The notes below the pieces were generated by a model. That model searched no databases, was not told the DNA's origin, and saw nothing but the letters and a program-made list of their open reading frames with translations. Of a stretch of DNA of 63,307 bases, positions 56,459 to 63,307 are shown one piece after another (position 1 is the first letter of the stretch; every line of letters begins with the position of its first letter). This DNA comes from an uncultured Mycoplasmatota bacterium. GTDB taxonomy: Bacteria > Bacillota_I > Bacilli_A > RF39 > UBA660. The position numbers were made by a program, and so were the translations under genes. The stretch is from assembly GCA_900556025.1 (NCBI GenBank), contig USNG01000002.1, forward strand, positions 1-63,307, in the 5' to 3' direction.

Positions 56459-56710
56459 ATGGATTTTAAAGTATATATAATAGTTGAGGTTCCAATTATT
56501 GAAAAGAAATTTGAAATGTTAGTACCAATAGATAGAAGAATTCATGATATTATAACTTCTATTAAAAAAAGTAATCCTTTGTTATCTAGTGGATTTTACG
56601 AACAAAGAAATCCTACATTATTTAGTAAAACTACTGGAGAAATGTATGATATGAATCAAGTTATTAAAGACTCTAACATAAGAGTGGGAACAAGATTGAT
56701 TTTGATGTAA
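56459..56710 (+). CDS. EsaB/YukD-like ubiquitin-fold protein
   Basis: The 83-residue protein has the beta-grasp pattern of the small T7SS component EsaB/YukD: a first strand (FKVYIIVEVP), a helix (VPIDRRIHDIITSIKK) and a C-terminal strand (VGTRLILM). It starts 8 bp after essC and is probably co-translated. The known homologue regulates or assists secretion from the cytoplasm. Genes for EssA, EssB and EsaA do not follow; a ZIP transporter does. Confidence 0.75.
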   Translation: MDFKVYIIVEVPIIEKKFEMLVPIDRRIHDIITSIKKSNPLLSSGFYEQRNPTLFSKTTGEMYDMNQVIKDSNIRVGTRLILM

Positions 56711-56733
56711 AGCACTTAATTGTGCTTTTTTAG
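56709..56733 (+). terminator. Terminator of the essC operon
   Basis: AAGCAC-TTAATT-GTGCTT (56710-56727) with a following T run. Confidence 0.85.
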
Positions 56734-56781
56734 TGTCATAAAATAATATATTTCATATTCTAAAATAGTAGGAGATTATTT

Positions 56782-57522
56782 ATGATTAATACTATAATTG
56801 GGATATTGATTCCTTTTCTTGGAACTTCTTTAGGTTCTTTAATGGTTTATTTTATTAAAACTTCTAAATCAAAGAAAACAAATGTAATATTATATGGTTT
56901 ATCTTCTGGAATAATGTTATCTTCATCTATATGGTCACTTATAGTTCCATCACTTACTAATAGTAATAGTTATTATTTTTATTTACCTTGTATAATTGGA
57001 TATGTTTTTGGAATATTATTTTTGATTTTTATAGATGTTATATCTGCTAGAATTAGTAAATTTAAGATGAACAGAGTAAATAAGATGCTTATGGCTGTTA
57101 CTATTCATAATATACCAGAAGGTATGGCTGTAGGGGTAATGTTTTCTAGTATTTTATATGCTTATGGTAATATTACATTATCTAATGCATTTATATTATC
57201 AATTGGAATAGCTATTCAAAACATTCCTGAAGGTGCAGTAGTATCATTGCCTTTACATAATTCTAATAACACTAAGAATAAATCATTTTTATGTGGAGTA
57301 TTATCTGGCGCTATTGAACCAGTATTTGCTTTGATAACTATTATATTTATTAACAAAGTTAGATTTTTATTTCCATATCTTTTAGCGTTTGCTGCTGGAG
57401 CTATGATATATGTTGTATTCTTTGAGTTAATACCTGAAACTAAAGATGATAAGAAGTGTGGAATTGTTAGTTTTATAATTGGATTTGTTTTTATGATGAT
57501 GTTAGATATATTTTTAGGATAA
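56782..57522 (+). CDS. ZIP-family metal transporter
   Basis: This is a ZupT-like divalent metal importer (Zn, possibly Mn or Fe) with eight predicted membrane segments. The two metal-binding helices are clear: HNIPEGMAVG (about residues 110-119) and QNIPEGAVVS (about 148-157). In ZupT the second begins with a His/Gln variant, and here it is Gln. The His-rich cytoplasmic loop is absent. Length 246 is typical. It is a single gene between two terminators. Confidence 0.88.
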   Translation: MINTIIGILIPFLGTSLGSLMVYFIKTSKSKKTNVILYGLSSGIMLSSSIWSLIVPSLTNSNSYYFYLPCIIGYVFGILFLIFIDVISARISKFKMNRVNKMLMAVTIHNIPEGMAVGVMFSSILYAYGNITLSNAFILSIGIAIQNIPEGAVVSLPLHNSNNTKNKSFLCGVLSGAIEPVFALITIIFINKVRFLFPYLLAFAAGAMIYVVFFELIPETKDDKKCGIVSFIIGFVFMMMLDIFLG

Positions 57523-57596
57523 TTATTTAAAAAAGTATTGATTTATTTTATTATTGTTAGTAAAATGGTATCAAGTTTTTTTAAAAAAGGTGTTAT

Positions 57597-57710
57597 ATGA
57601 ACAAGAACAATAATGAAATAAAATTAGTTAATATTATTGATGTTAGAAATACTAACATATCTTGTTTATGGAATAACTATGTTTTTATAAGTAATAAAGC
57701 GACTGAATAA
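57597..57710 (+). CDS. Leader ORF of 37 residues upstream of rel
   Basis: ATG 57597 follows AAAAAAGGTG and opens a 37-codon frame very rich in Asn (a run of NKNNN at the start, then more through the peptide). It ends at 57710 inside the 5' arm of a terminator hairpin that precedes the rel ribosome binding site. This mirrors the leader/attenuator at 18539. It could be a translated leader sensing amino-acid supply, or simply a small gene ending at its terminator. Confidence 0.45.
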   Translation: MNKNNNEIKLVNIIDVRNTNISCLWNNYVFISNKATE

Positions 57711-57728
57711 ATGTGTTTGGTCGTTTTT
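57697..57728 (+). terminator. Terminator or attenuator before rel
   Basis: AGCGACTGAA and TTTGGTCGTT pair with G-U wobbles across a short loop, followed by TTTTT, about 10 bp before the rel GGAGGTG site. Confidence 0.5.
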
Positions 57729-57747
57729 ATTTGGATGGAGGTGCAAT

Positions 57748-59202
57748 ATGGATAATATAAGTATTAATGATATTTTAAATTTAGTTAATGATTATAGTGA
57801 AGAAGAATTAAATAAAATTAAAAAAGCATATGAATATGCTTCTAATTTACATTCACATCAATTTAGAGATAGTAATGAGCCGTATATTATTCATCCTCTT
57901 AATGTTGCTTATATTTTGGCTAGTATACATGCAGATAGCGATACTATTTGTGCTGGATTATTACATGATACTTTAGAAGATACTGTATATACTAAAGAAG
58001 AAATGTGTAATGATTTTGGTGAAAGTATTACTTTATTAGTTGATGGTGTAACAAAAATATCTAAAATGAGTTATAGTTCTAAAGAAGAAAGAAACTATGC
58101 TAATACTAGAAAAATAATAACAAGTATTACTAAAGATATAAGAATTATAATAATTAAACTTGCAGATAGACTTCATAATATGAGAACTTTACAATATAAA
58201 GAGCCCAAAAAACAAAAAGAAAATGCTTTAGAAACTATGGAAATATTTGTGCCAATCGCATATTTTATTGGTGCTTATAAAATTAAAAATGAATTAGAAG
58301 ATTTGTCTTTTTATTATTTAAATAAAGATAAATATTGCGAAATAAGTGATAAAAGAAAGAAAATGGAATTATCATATAGAGATTGTTTAGTTCAAATGAG
58401 AGAAAAGTTAACTACTATACTAGCTGATAATAATGTTCCGTGTGATATAAGAGTAAGAACTAAAAATGTATATGGCATATATAAAAGACTTGTAAAAAGT
58501 GAAAGTATTGGTGATATACATGATTTATTTTCTATGAAAATAATTGTTGATGAATTGTTTAATTGTTATAAAACATTGTGTTTAGTTCATCAATGCTATA
58601 ATCCTGTTAATGGTAAATTTAAAGATTTTATATGTAATCCTAAAACTAATAGATATCAAAGTTTACATACCACTGTATTTGGGCCTGAAGAAAGATTAAT
58701 TCAAACACAAATTAGAACTTATGATATGGATAGAATTAATAATTATGGATTAACTGCTTATTGGGATATAAATAAAGATGAAGCTAGAATTGCTATGCAG
58801 GAAGATTTATCAAGAAAATATCAGTTTTTTAAGTCATTAGTCGAGATTGATAGTGTTTTTGCAGATAATAGAGCATTTGTTCATAGAGTTAAAAATGAAA
58901 TATTTAATAAACAAGTGTATTTTTATGATGCATTAGGTAATACTATTGAATTGCCAGAAGGTTCAACTTTACTTGATTATGCATATTCATTAAGTGATTA
59001 TTCTGGAGATAATTTACAATCTGGAATAGTTAATGGTAAAAGTGTAGGAGCAAACTATGTTATTCAAAATAAGGATAGAGTTAGAATTTTATTAAATAAT
59101 TCATTACATCAAGATAGAAGTGGCTTGATTGGAGAGCTTGCTACTACTAAAGCTAGAGAAAGAATATTAGAATTAAGAAACAAAAATACAAATAAGAAAT
59201 GA
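57748..59202 (+). CDS. rel: Bifunctional (p)ppGpp synthetase/hydrolase, short form
   Basis: This is the intact Rel protein of the window. The hydrolase domain has HPLNVAYIL and GLLHDTLEDT with the HD dyad (about residues 74-75), plus KLADRLHNMRTL. The synthetase domain has the YGIYKRL start, DLFSMKIIVD and GRY-type NRYQSLHTTVFGP with QIRT. A TGS domain follows (VYFYDALGNTIELPEGSTLLDYAYSL). It ends at residue 484, so the zinc-finger and ACT domains of full-length Rel (about 730 residues) are missing, which may weaken ribosome-dependent control. GGAGGTG precedes the ATG, and a leader ORF with hairpin lies upstream. Confidence 0.9.
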   Translation: MDNISINDILNLVNDYSEEELNKIKKAYEYASNLHSHQFRDSNEPYIIHPLNVAYILASIHADSDTICAGLLHDTLEDTVYTKEEMCNDFGESITLLVDGVTKISKMSYSSKEERNYANTRKIITSITKDIRIIIIKLADRLHNMRTLQYKEPKKQKENALETMEIFVPIAYFIGAYKIKNELEDLSFYYLNKDKYCEISDKRKKMELSYRDCLVQMREKLTTILADNNVPCDIRVRTKNVYGIYKRLVKSESIGDIHDLFSMKIIVDELFNCYKTLCLVHQCYNPVNGKFKDFICNPKTNRYQSLHTTVFGPEERLIQTQIRTYDMDRINNYGLTAYWDINKDEARIAMQEDLSRKYQFFKSLVEIDSVFADNRAFVHRVKNEIFNKQVYFYDALGNTIELPEGSTLLDYAYSLSDYSGDNLQSGIVNGKSVGANYVIQNKDRVRILLNNSLHQDRSGLIGELATTKARERILELRNKNTNKK

Positions 59203-59271
59203 AGTTTTGGTTTGAAATATACACAGATTTGGATTTAATGTGTAAAAATATAATTGAATAACTAGTTAAAA

Positions 59272-59300
59272 TTGACTTATTATGTACTTTATGATATAAT
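59272..59300 (+). promoter_or_regulatory. Strong promoter for the unknown gene at 59361
   Basis: TTGACT (59272-59277), 17-bp spacer, TATAAT (59295-59300). The following 5' leader repeats an AAAGGGG-type motif twice (near 59314 and 59347), the second being the ribosome binding site. Confidence 0.75.
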
Positions 59301-59360
59301 ATGGGACAATTATTAAAGGGGAAGTTAACAAGTTTTTAACAATTAAAAAGGGGTGTTTTT

Positions 59361-60512
59361 ATGTTAAAGTATAGTGCTAGTATTGTTGAAGATTATATAG
59401 AAGGTAATGATATTGAAGATTTTGATATAGATGAATTAGAGAATGATAGAAGTTTTATGCTTGATGTTATTAAAAAAACTAAAGATAAAAATTTTTATAA
59501 TTTATGTAGTGATGATTTGAAACATGATTATGAGTTTGTTTCTGCGCTTTTAGATATGTTTAAAGATGATACTAAATTTATTGTTAGTGTTGCTGATGAA
59601 TTTGTTAGTTATTTTAGATCTGAAAGTATAGGCCCTATGATAAGTGATGAAGATGAAAGAGATGTATTAGATGTATTAATGACTATCTGCGATTTAATAC
59701 CTGATAAGTATGATAAAAGTTCTTTTAAATATAGAGTTATATTAAGTGTTATGATTAGTACAAGATTGGTTGCTATTGAAAGAGTTAGAATTGAAAATGA
59801 AGGTGATTATAGATTTACTAAAGAATTTGGATGTGGATTTATATCAGTATTTGATTCATTCAATTCAAGTATTAAGGTGACAGATCGTTTTGCTTATGAA
59901 TTTTTGAATAACATTTTCTCTAAAGATTACTGCGATTTAGAAGAATATCTTCATGGAAAATTTAATAATAAAGAAGATATTAATAAGTATGGATTAAATA
60001 CTATTTTAATTGAAATTATTAGTCATTTTGATAGTATGCTTGGTTCATATGTTAGTACTCATATGTATTTATTAGATGAATATAAAAAAGATGTTAAACG
60101 TATGATAAATAAATGGGATTCATTTGATGATAGAAAAAATTCAAAAATGTGTAGAAAAATTTGTGTGGCAATACAAGATTATTTAGAATATAATTATCCT
60201 AAATCAGATATTACTTCGTCTAGTTGGATCTATTATATAGCTGAGAAACTTGGTATTACAAAAATGTTCTTGAAATTTGATGATTTAGACGAAGAATATG
60301 TTAAAGGTATTGTTGAAGATATGGATAATATATATTTTGATGATATGAAGTTATCTGAATTAAAGCATCTAGTTAATATGAAAAAAATTGTTTCTGATAT
60401 TTTGGCAGGAAAAGAAGTTATAACAAGTTATCCAGATTTTGAAGAGGAAGATAATCAAGGGCAAACTTCTTCTTGTGAAGTAGTTAGTTTAGATTTTAGA
60501 AAAAATAATTAA
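59361..60512 (+). CDS. Unrecognised acidic helical protein
   Basis: The 383-residue protein is acidic and mostly helical with no signal peptide or membrane segment. It starts with repeated Asp/Glu-rich segments (DIEDFDIDELENDRSF, then LKHDYEFVSALLDMF) reminiscent of DUF4116-like repeats, in which xxDYEFVxxLL units recur. The rest has no motif I know. It follows T7SS and rel genes in the same direction and has its own strong promoter. A cytoplasmic role is likely; a T7SS or phage origin is only a guess. Confidence 0.5.
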   Translation: MLKYSASIVEDYIEGNDIEDFDIDELENDRSFMLDVIKKTKDKNFYNLCSDDLKHDYEFVSALLDMFKDDTKFIVSVADEFVSYFRSESIGPMISDEDERDVLDVLMTICDLIPDKYDKSSFKYRVILSVMISTRLVAIERVRIENEGDYRFTKEFGCGFISVFDSFNSSIKVTDRFAYEFLNNIFSKDYCDLEEYLHGKFNNKEDINKYGLNTILIEIISHFDSMLGSYVSTHMYLLDEYKKDVKRMINKWDSFDDRKNSKMCRKICVAIQDYLEYNYPKSDITSSSWIYYIAEKLGITKMFLKFDDLDEEYVKGIVEDMDNIYFDDMKLSELKHLVNMKKIVSDILAGKEVITSYPDFEEEDNQGQTSSCEVVSLDFRKNN

Positions 60513-60655
60513 TTGAATTCCTGCTATGATTTTGGTTTTGTAAACTATACAAAAGTAATAAAATATGATTTAATATTCTTATAGTTTGAAAGAATAATAT
60601 TTATTGATTATATGTGGTTAACTAGAAACCATTATGTATATTGGAGGAATCAAAT

Positions 60656-61987
60656 ATGAATGAATTTGTTAAAAGAATTATAATGGAACAAATATATAGT
60701 TCTGAGGTTTTAGATGGATATAAAATAGATGATAAAGATAGTTTTTGTGAAGAAATTCTTTCACAGATACCTGAAGAAAAGTATGAAGGTATAGTTAATG
60801 ATGAAGAGAATGATTATATTATTCAATTGATAACTAATTTGTATAACAGAAAGTTGCTTGCTAATAAAATTTTTTGTAAAGTCGAAGAAGCAATAAAATT
60901 TAAAAATATTTTGGTTAATAGAACTGATGTATATAATTTAGTTATTTCTTTAATTCCATTTGATCGATATGATGCTATATTAAATAATAGAATGGATGCT
61001 GAATTTAAAAAAATAGTTGATTTTTCTGTTGAAAGCGCAGTAAAAAACGAATCTACTGATAAAAAATATGATAGAGAATTACGTATATTTGGGCAAAACA
61101 GTGAACATATAAATATGTCAAGTAATGAAGCTTTAGCTAATAAGATCAAACTTCTACATCAAATTGAAATTATGTTAGTAGAAAACGAAGAGAAAAATAA
61201 AGAATATGCTGAAAATATGAGGAAAAGTTTTGAGCTTAAAGGAAGAGAACAAACTGACGCTATGTTTAGACAACAAAATATAAGAAAATATATAAGTGAT
61301 AAGCTTGCTAGTTATCGATTTACTTTTAATGATTTTGATCAAGAAGTTAATATGCTTGTGGAAAAATATTTTAGTAATGATATGTCATATTTTAATTTAA
61401 CTAATGGTATATATGATACAGCAATTTTTGATATAGTTCTTATTGATAGTAAAGAGTTTATAAATATAAAAGAAGATGTTGCTAGAATTCTTAAATTAAA
61501 TGAAAAGAAATTTAAAGGTGTAGATGAAGATACAAAAAAAGCAGCTATACTTATGACTACTTCTGCTTTGTGTTCTATGGCTCAATCAGATGAAGAAGTT
61601 GATTTTAAAAATAAAAAATTAGATGAATATATTCATGAACAATTATGTTTTAATAATAATCCTAATAATAATTATAGAAAAGTTGCTGTTACTACATTGT
61701 ATGGTGTTTTAAAAGGTAAAACAAAATCTTTTAAAGAAATAATGAATGAATTACGAGGCTCATTAGTTGATGTAGATTGGAAGGGAATGATGACGATCAT
61801 TTCTTTACTAACATTGGGTGCTGCTACTAATTTAGCTGTTCCAGTATTTGTTGGTGGTGTAGCATTTCTTAGAAAATTCGGATCTGAATTAGAAGAATTT
61901 CAAAATGTGTTACAAAAAGAAAATGATTTTTTTAATGGAAGATTTGGAATGAATGATGATTCAGAACAAAGTATGGGTACAAGATAA
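60656..61987 (+). CDS. Unrecognised protein with C-terminal hydrophobic segment
   Basis: The protein is about 443 residues. The N-terminal 300 residues are charged and helical. A segment near residues 320-335 (AAILMTTSALCSMAQSDEEVD) and a moderately hydrophobic helix near 375-405 (MMTIISLLTLGAATNLAVPVFVGG) stand out; the latter could insert in a membrane or lie in a domain core. ATG 60656 follows TTGGAGG; the longer frame to 60641 would run through that site. It shares an orientation and style with the preceding unknown gene, 143 bp upstream, so the two may act together. Confidence 0.5.
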   Translation: MNEFVKRIIMEQIYSSEVLDGYKIDDKDSFCEEILSQIPEEKYEGIVNDEENDYIIQLITNLYNRKLLANKIFCKVEEAIKFKNILVNRTDVYNLVISLIPFDRYDAILNNRMDAEFKKIVDFSVESAVKNESTDKKYDRELRIFGQNSEHINMSSNEALANKIKLLHQIEIMLVENEEKNKEYAENMRKSFELKGREQTDAMFRQQNIRKYISDKLASYRFTFNDFDQEVNMLVEKYFSNDMSYFNLTNGIYDTAIFDIVLIDSKEFINIKEDVARILKLNEKKFKGVDEDTKKAAILMTTSALCSMAQSDEEVDFKNKKLDEYIHEQLCFNNNPNNNYRKVAVTTLYGVLKGKTKSFKEIMNELRGSLVDVDWKGMMTIISLLTLGAATNLAVPVFVGGVAFLRKFGSELEEFQNVLQKENDFFNGRFGMNDDSEQSMGTR

Positions 61988-62101
61988 TAAACATTAATAA
62001 TAAGTAAAAATTATCTTCTTAGTTGACTTAATTTTTAACTAATTTGAAATATATACTTTTATATTATAAATATGTTAAAATAGCTGAGAAGGTAGTAGGA
62101 T

Positions 62102-62542
62102 TTGAAAAAATATGATAATGTTTGTCTGTTAAGAACATTTTCGAAGGCGTATGGTCTTGCTTCAATGAGAATAGGTTATTTGATTGGAAGCTATAAAACT
62201 ATAGTTAAAGTCAGACTTACATTTAATGTTTCGAAGTTGTCACAAATGGCAGCAATAGTAGCATTAGAAGATCAAGATTTCATTAAAAAGTGTAAAAGAA
62301 AAAATAATATCATGAAGAATTATTTATATAATTGTTTAGATAATTTGAAGATTAAATATGTAGTTTCCGAAACAAATTTTGTTTTTATAGAAGTAAATAA
62401 CGATATTATAGATAATATAAAAAATAAAAAGATAAGTGTTAAAAGTTATAATTTCAATGATAAAATCTATATTAGACTAAGTTTAGGCGTTAAAAAGGAT
62501 ATTAAAAAAATAATTGAAATTATAACTGAAACTATAAAATGA
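62102..62542 (+). pseudogene. hisC: C-terminal half of a HisC-like aminotransferase
   Basis: The frame encodes only the second half of a class I/II PLP aminotransferase of the histidinol-phosphate type, beginning just before the PLP-lysine segment RTFSKAYGLASMRIGY. The usual N-terminal 200 residues, with the substrate and cofactor pocket, are missing. An in-frame stop lies two codons before the TTG at 62102, so there is no longer version. A GAGAAGG site is 10 bp upstream, so a fragment might be made but should be inactive. It is an N-terminally truncated remnant close to the disturbed end of the window. Confidence 0.7.
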
Positions 62543-62554
62543 AAATAATAATTC

Positions 62555-62587
62555 AAAAAACATATATTAGCAAAATATATGTTTTTT
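62555..62587. terminator. Bidirectional terminator
   Basis: AAAAAACATATAT (62555-62567) and ATATATGTTTTTT (62575-62587) form a perfect 13-bp stem after the hisC remnant. Confidence 0.8.
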
Positions 62588-62611
62588 CATACAATAAATT
62601 AGGTGATTAAT

Positions 62612-62656
62612 ATGGCATTAAAAGGTATTGTAATAGATCCAGGACATGGCAGATAA
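62612..62656 (+). pseudogene. N-terminal stub of an N-acetylmuramoyl-L-alanine amidase
   Basis: ATG 62612 behind AGGTGAT opens MALKGIVIDPGHGR and then stops. IVIDPGHGG is the hallmark start of Amidase_3 cell-wall amidases, whose first zinc-ligand His is in this motif. The gene is cut within or just after the second Gly codon, at about 62650. What follows is unrelated sequence ending in a serine recombinase on the other strand, so the break is an insertion point or an assembly join. Confidence 0.75.
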
Positions 62657-62660
62657 TCTT

Positions 62661-62672
62661 ATGCACGGTGCA

Positions 62673-62673
<1 letters not shown>
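62661..62673. repeat. Short inverted repeat at the amidase/recombinase boundary
   Basis: ATGCAC-G-GTGCAT (62661-62673) lies between the broken amidase and the recombinase stop codon. Serine-recombinase attachment sites are often imperfect palindromes around a 2-bp core, so this may be part of an attachment site; the assignment is tentative. Confidence 0.35.

Positions 62674-63307
<634 letters not shown>

Noticed and set aside
60538..60562. Hairpin TTTTGTA/TACAAAA between the two unknown genes as a terminator
   Set aside because: A 7-bp stem without a following U tract; not supported as a terminator.

Overview
The window looks like one long chromosomal segment of a very low-GC (roughly 75-80% A+T), Gram-positive-type bacterium in the Bacillota. 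It has peptidoglycan and surface-polymer genes (murD, an LtaS-like sulfatase, a GH25 lysozyme, a UgtP-like glycosyltransferase), an AddAB nuclease and a Firmicute-style type VII secretion locus. UGA is a stop and UGG is Trp, so this is the standard bacterial code rather than the Mycoplasma code. Ribosome binding sites are mostly AGAGGTGA/GGAGG, and TTG/GTG starts occur. The style resembles uncultured gut Bacilli or Clostridia with reduced genomes, but I cannot place it more precisely from sequence alone. I saw no tRNA, rRNA or CRISPR array.

Layout. 0-5 kb: a divergent membrane protein/XRE regulator pair, a decayed sortase-like remnant, a small membrane protein, a degenerate RelA/SpoT homologue and a UgtP-like glycosyltransferase. 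5-10.7 kb: pyrG behind its own attenuator, an HD protein, a methyltransferase, a YgjV-acetyltransferase fusion and a soluble DUF2207-like protein. 10.8-14 kb: a tightly coupled operon for RNA modification. 14-18.4 kb: a TetR regulator divergent from a giant MMPL fusion, with two operator copies over the promoter. 18.5-21 kb: a leader peptide and attenuator followed by an ABC-F ATPase fused to an aminoglycoside-phosphotransferase-like kinase. 21-31 kb: a bactofilin-like surface protein, a dicarboxylate/amino-acid symporter, a WXG-like small protein, an ABC-2 exporter operon, a Sel1 protein and an LtaS-like sulfatase. 30.7-32 kb: a type IV prepilin fused to a Hint/intein-like autoprocessing domain. 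32-43 kb: housekeeping genes (murD, DUF362, CBS-pyrophosphatase, lysozyme, gmk, glyA, YbaK). 43-49.4 kb: a signal-peptidase-like pseudoenzyme and addBA. 49.4-56.7 kb: the type VII secretion locus (two WXG100-like proteins, a small helical protein, a C39-peptidase-like putative effector, EssC and an EsaB-like ubiquitin-fold protein). 56.8-62 kb: a ZIP transporter, the full-length Rel protein and two large unrecognised proteins.

The right end is broken. A truncated hisC-like gene is followed by an amidase gene cut after 14 codons, then the C-terminus of a large serine recombinase on the other strand. From about 62,893 the DNA is GC-rich, with an in-frame join of a UDP-galactopyranose mutase start to an APC permease fragment. 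The recombinase/amidase join could be a genuine integration boundary. The GC-rich tail is best read as chimeric sequence from another organism.

The most unusual items are the prepilin-Hint fusion, the ABC-F/APH fusion with a leader that could control both termination and Shine-Dalgarno access, the compact T7SS with a C39-type cargo, and the MMPL protein fused to a signal-peptide-bearing domain that has its own internal ribosome binding site.
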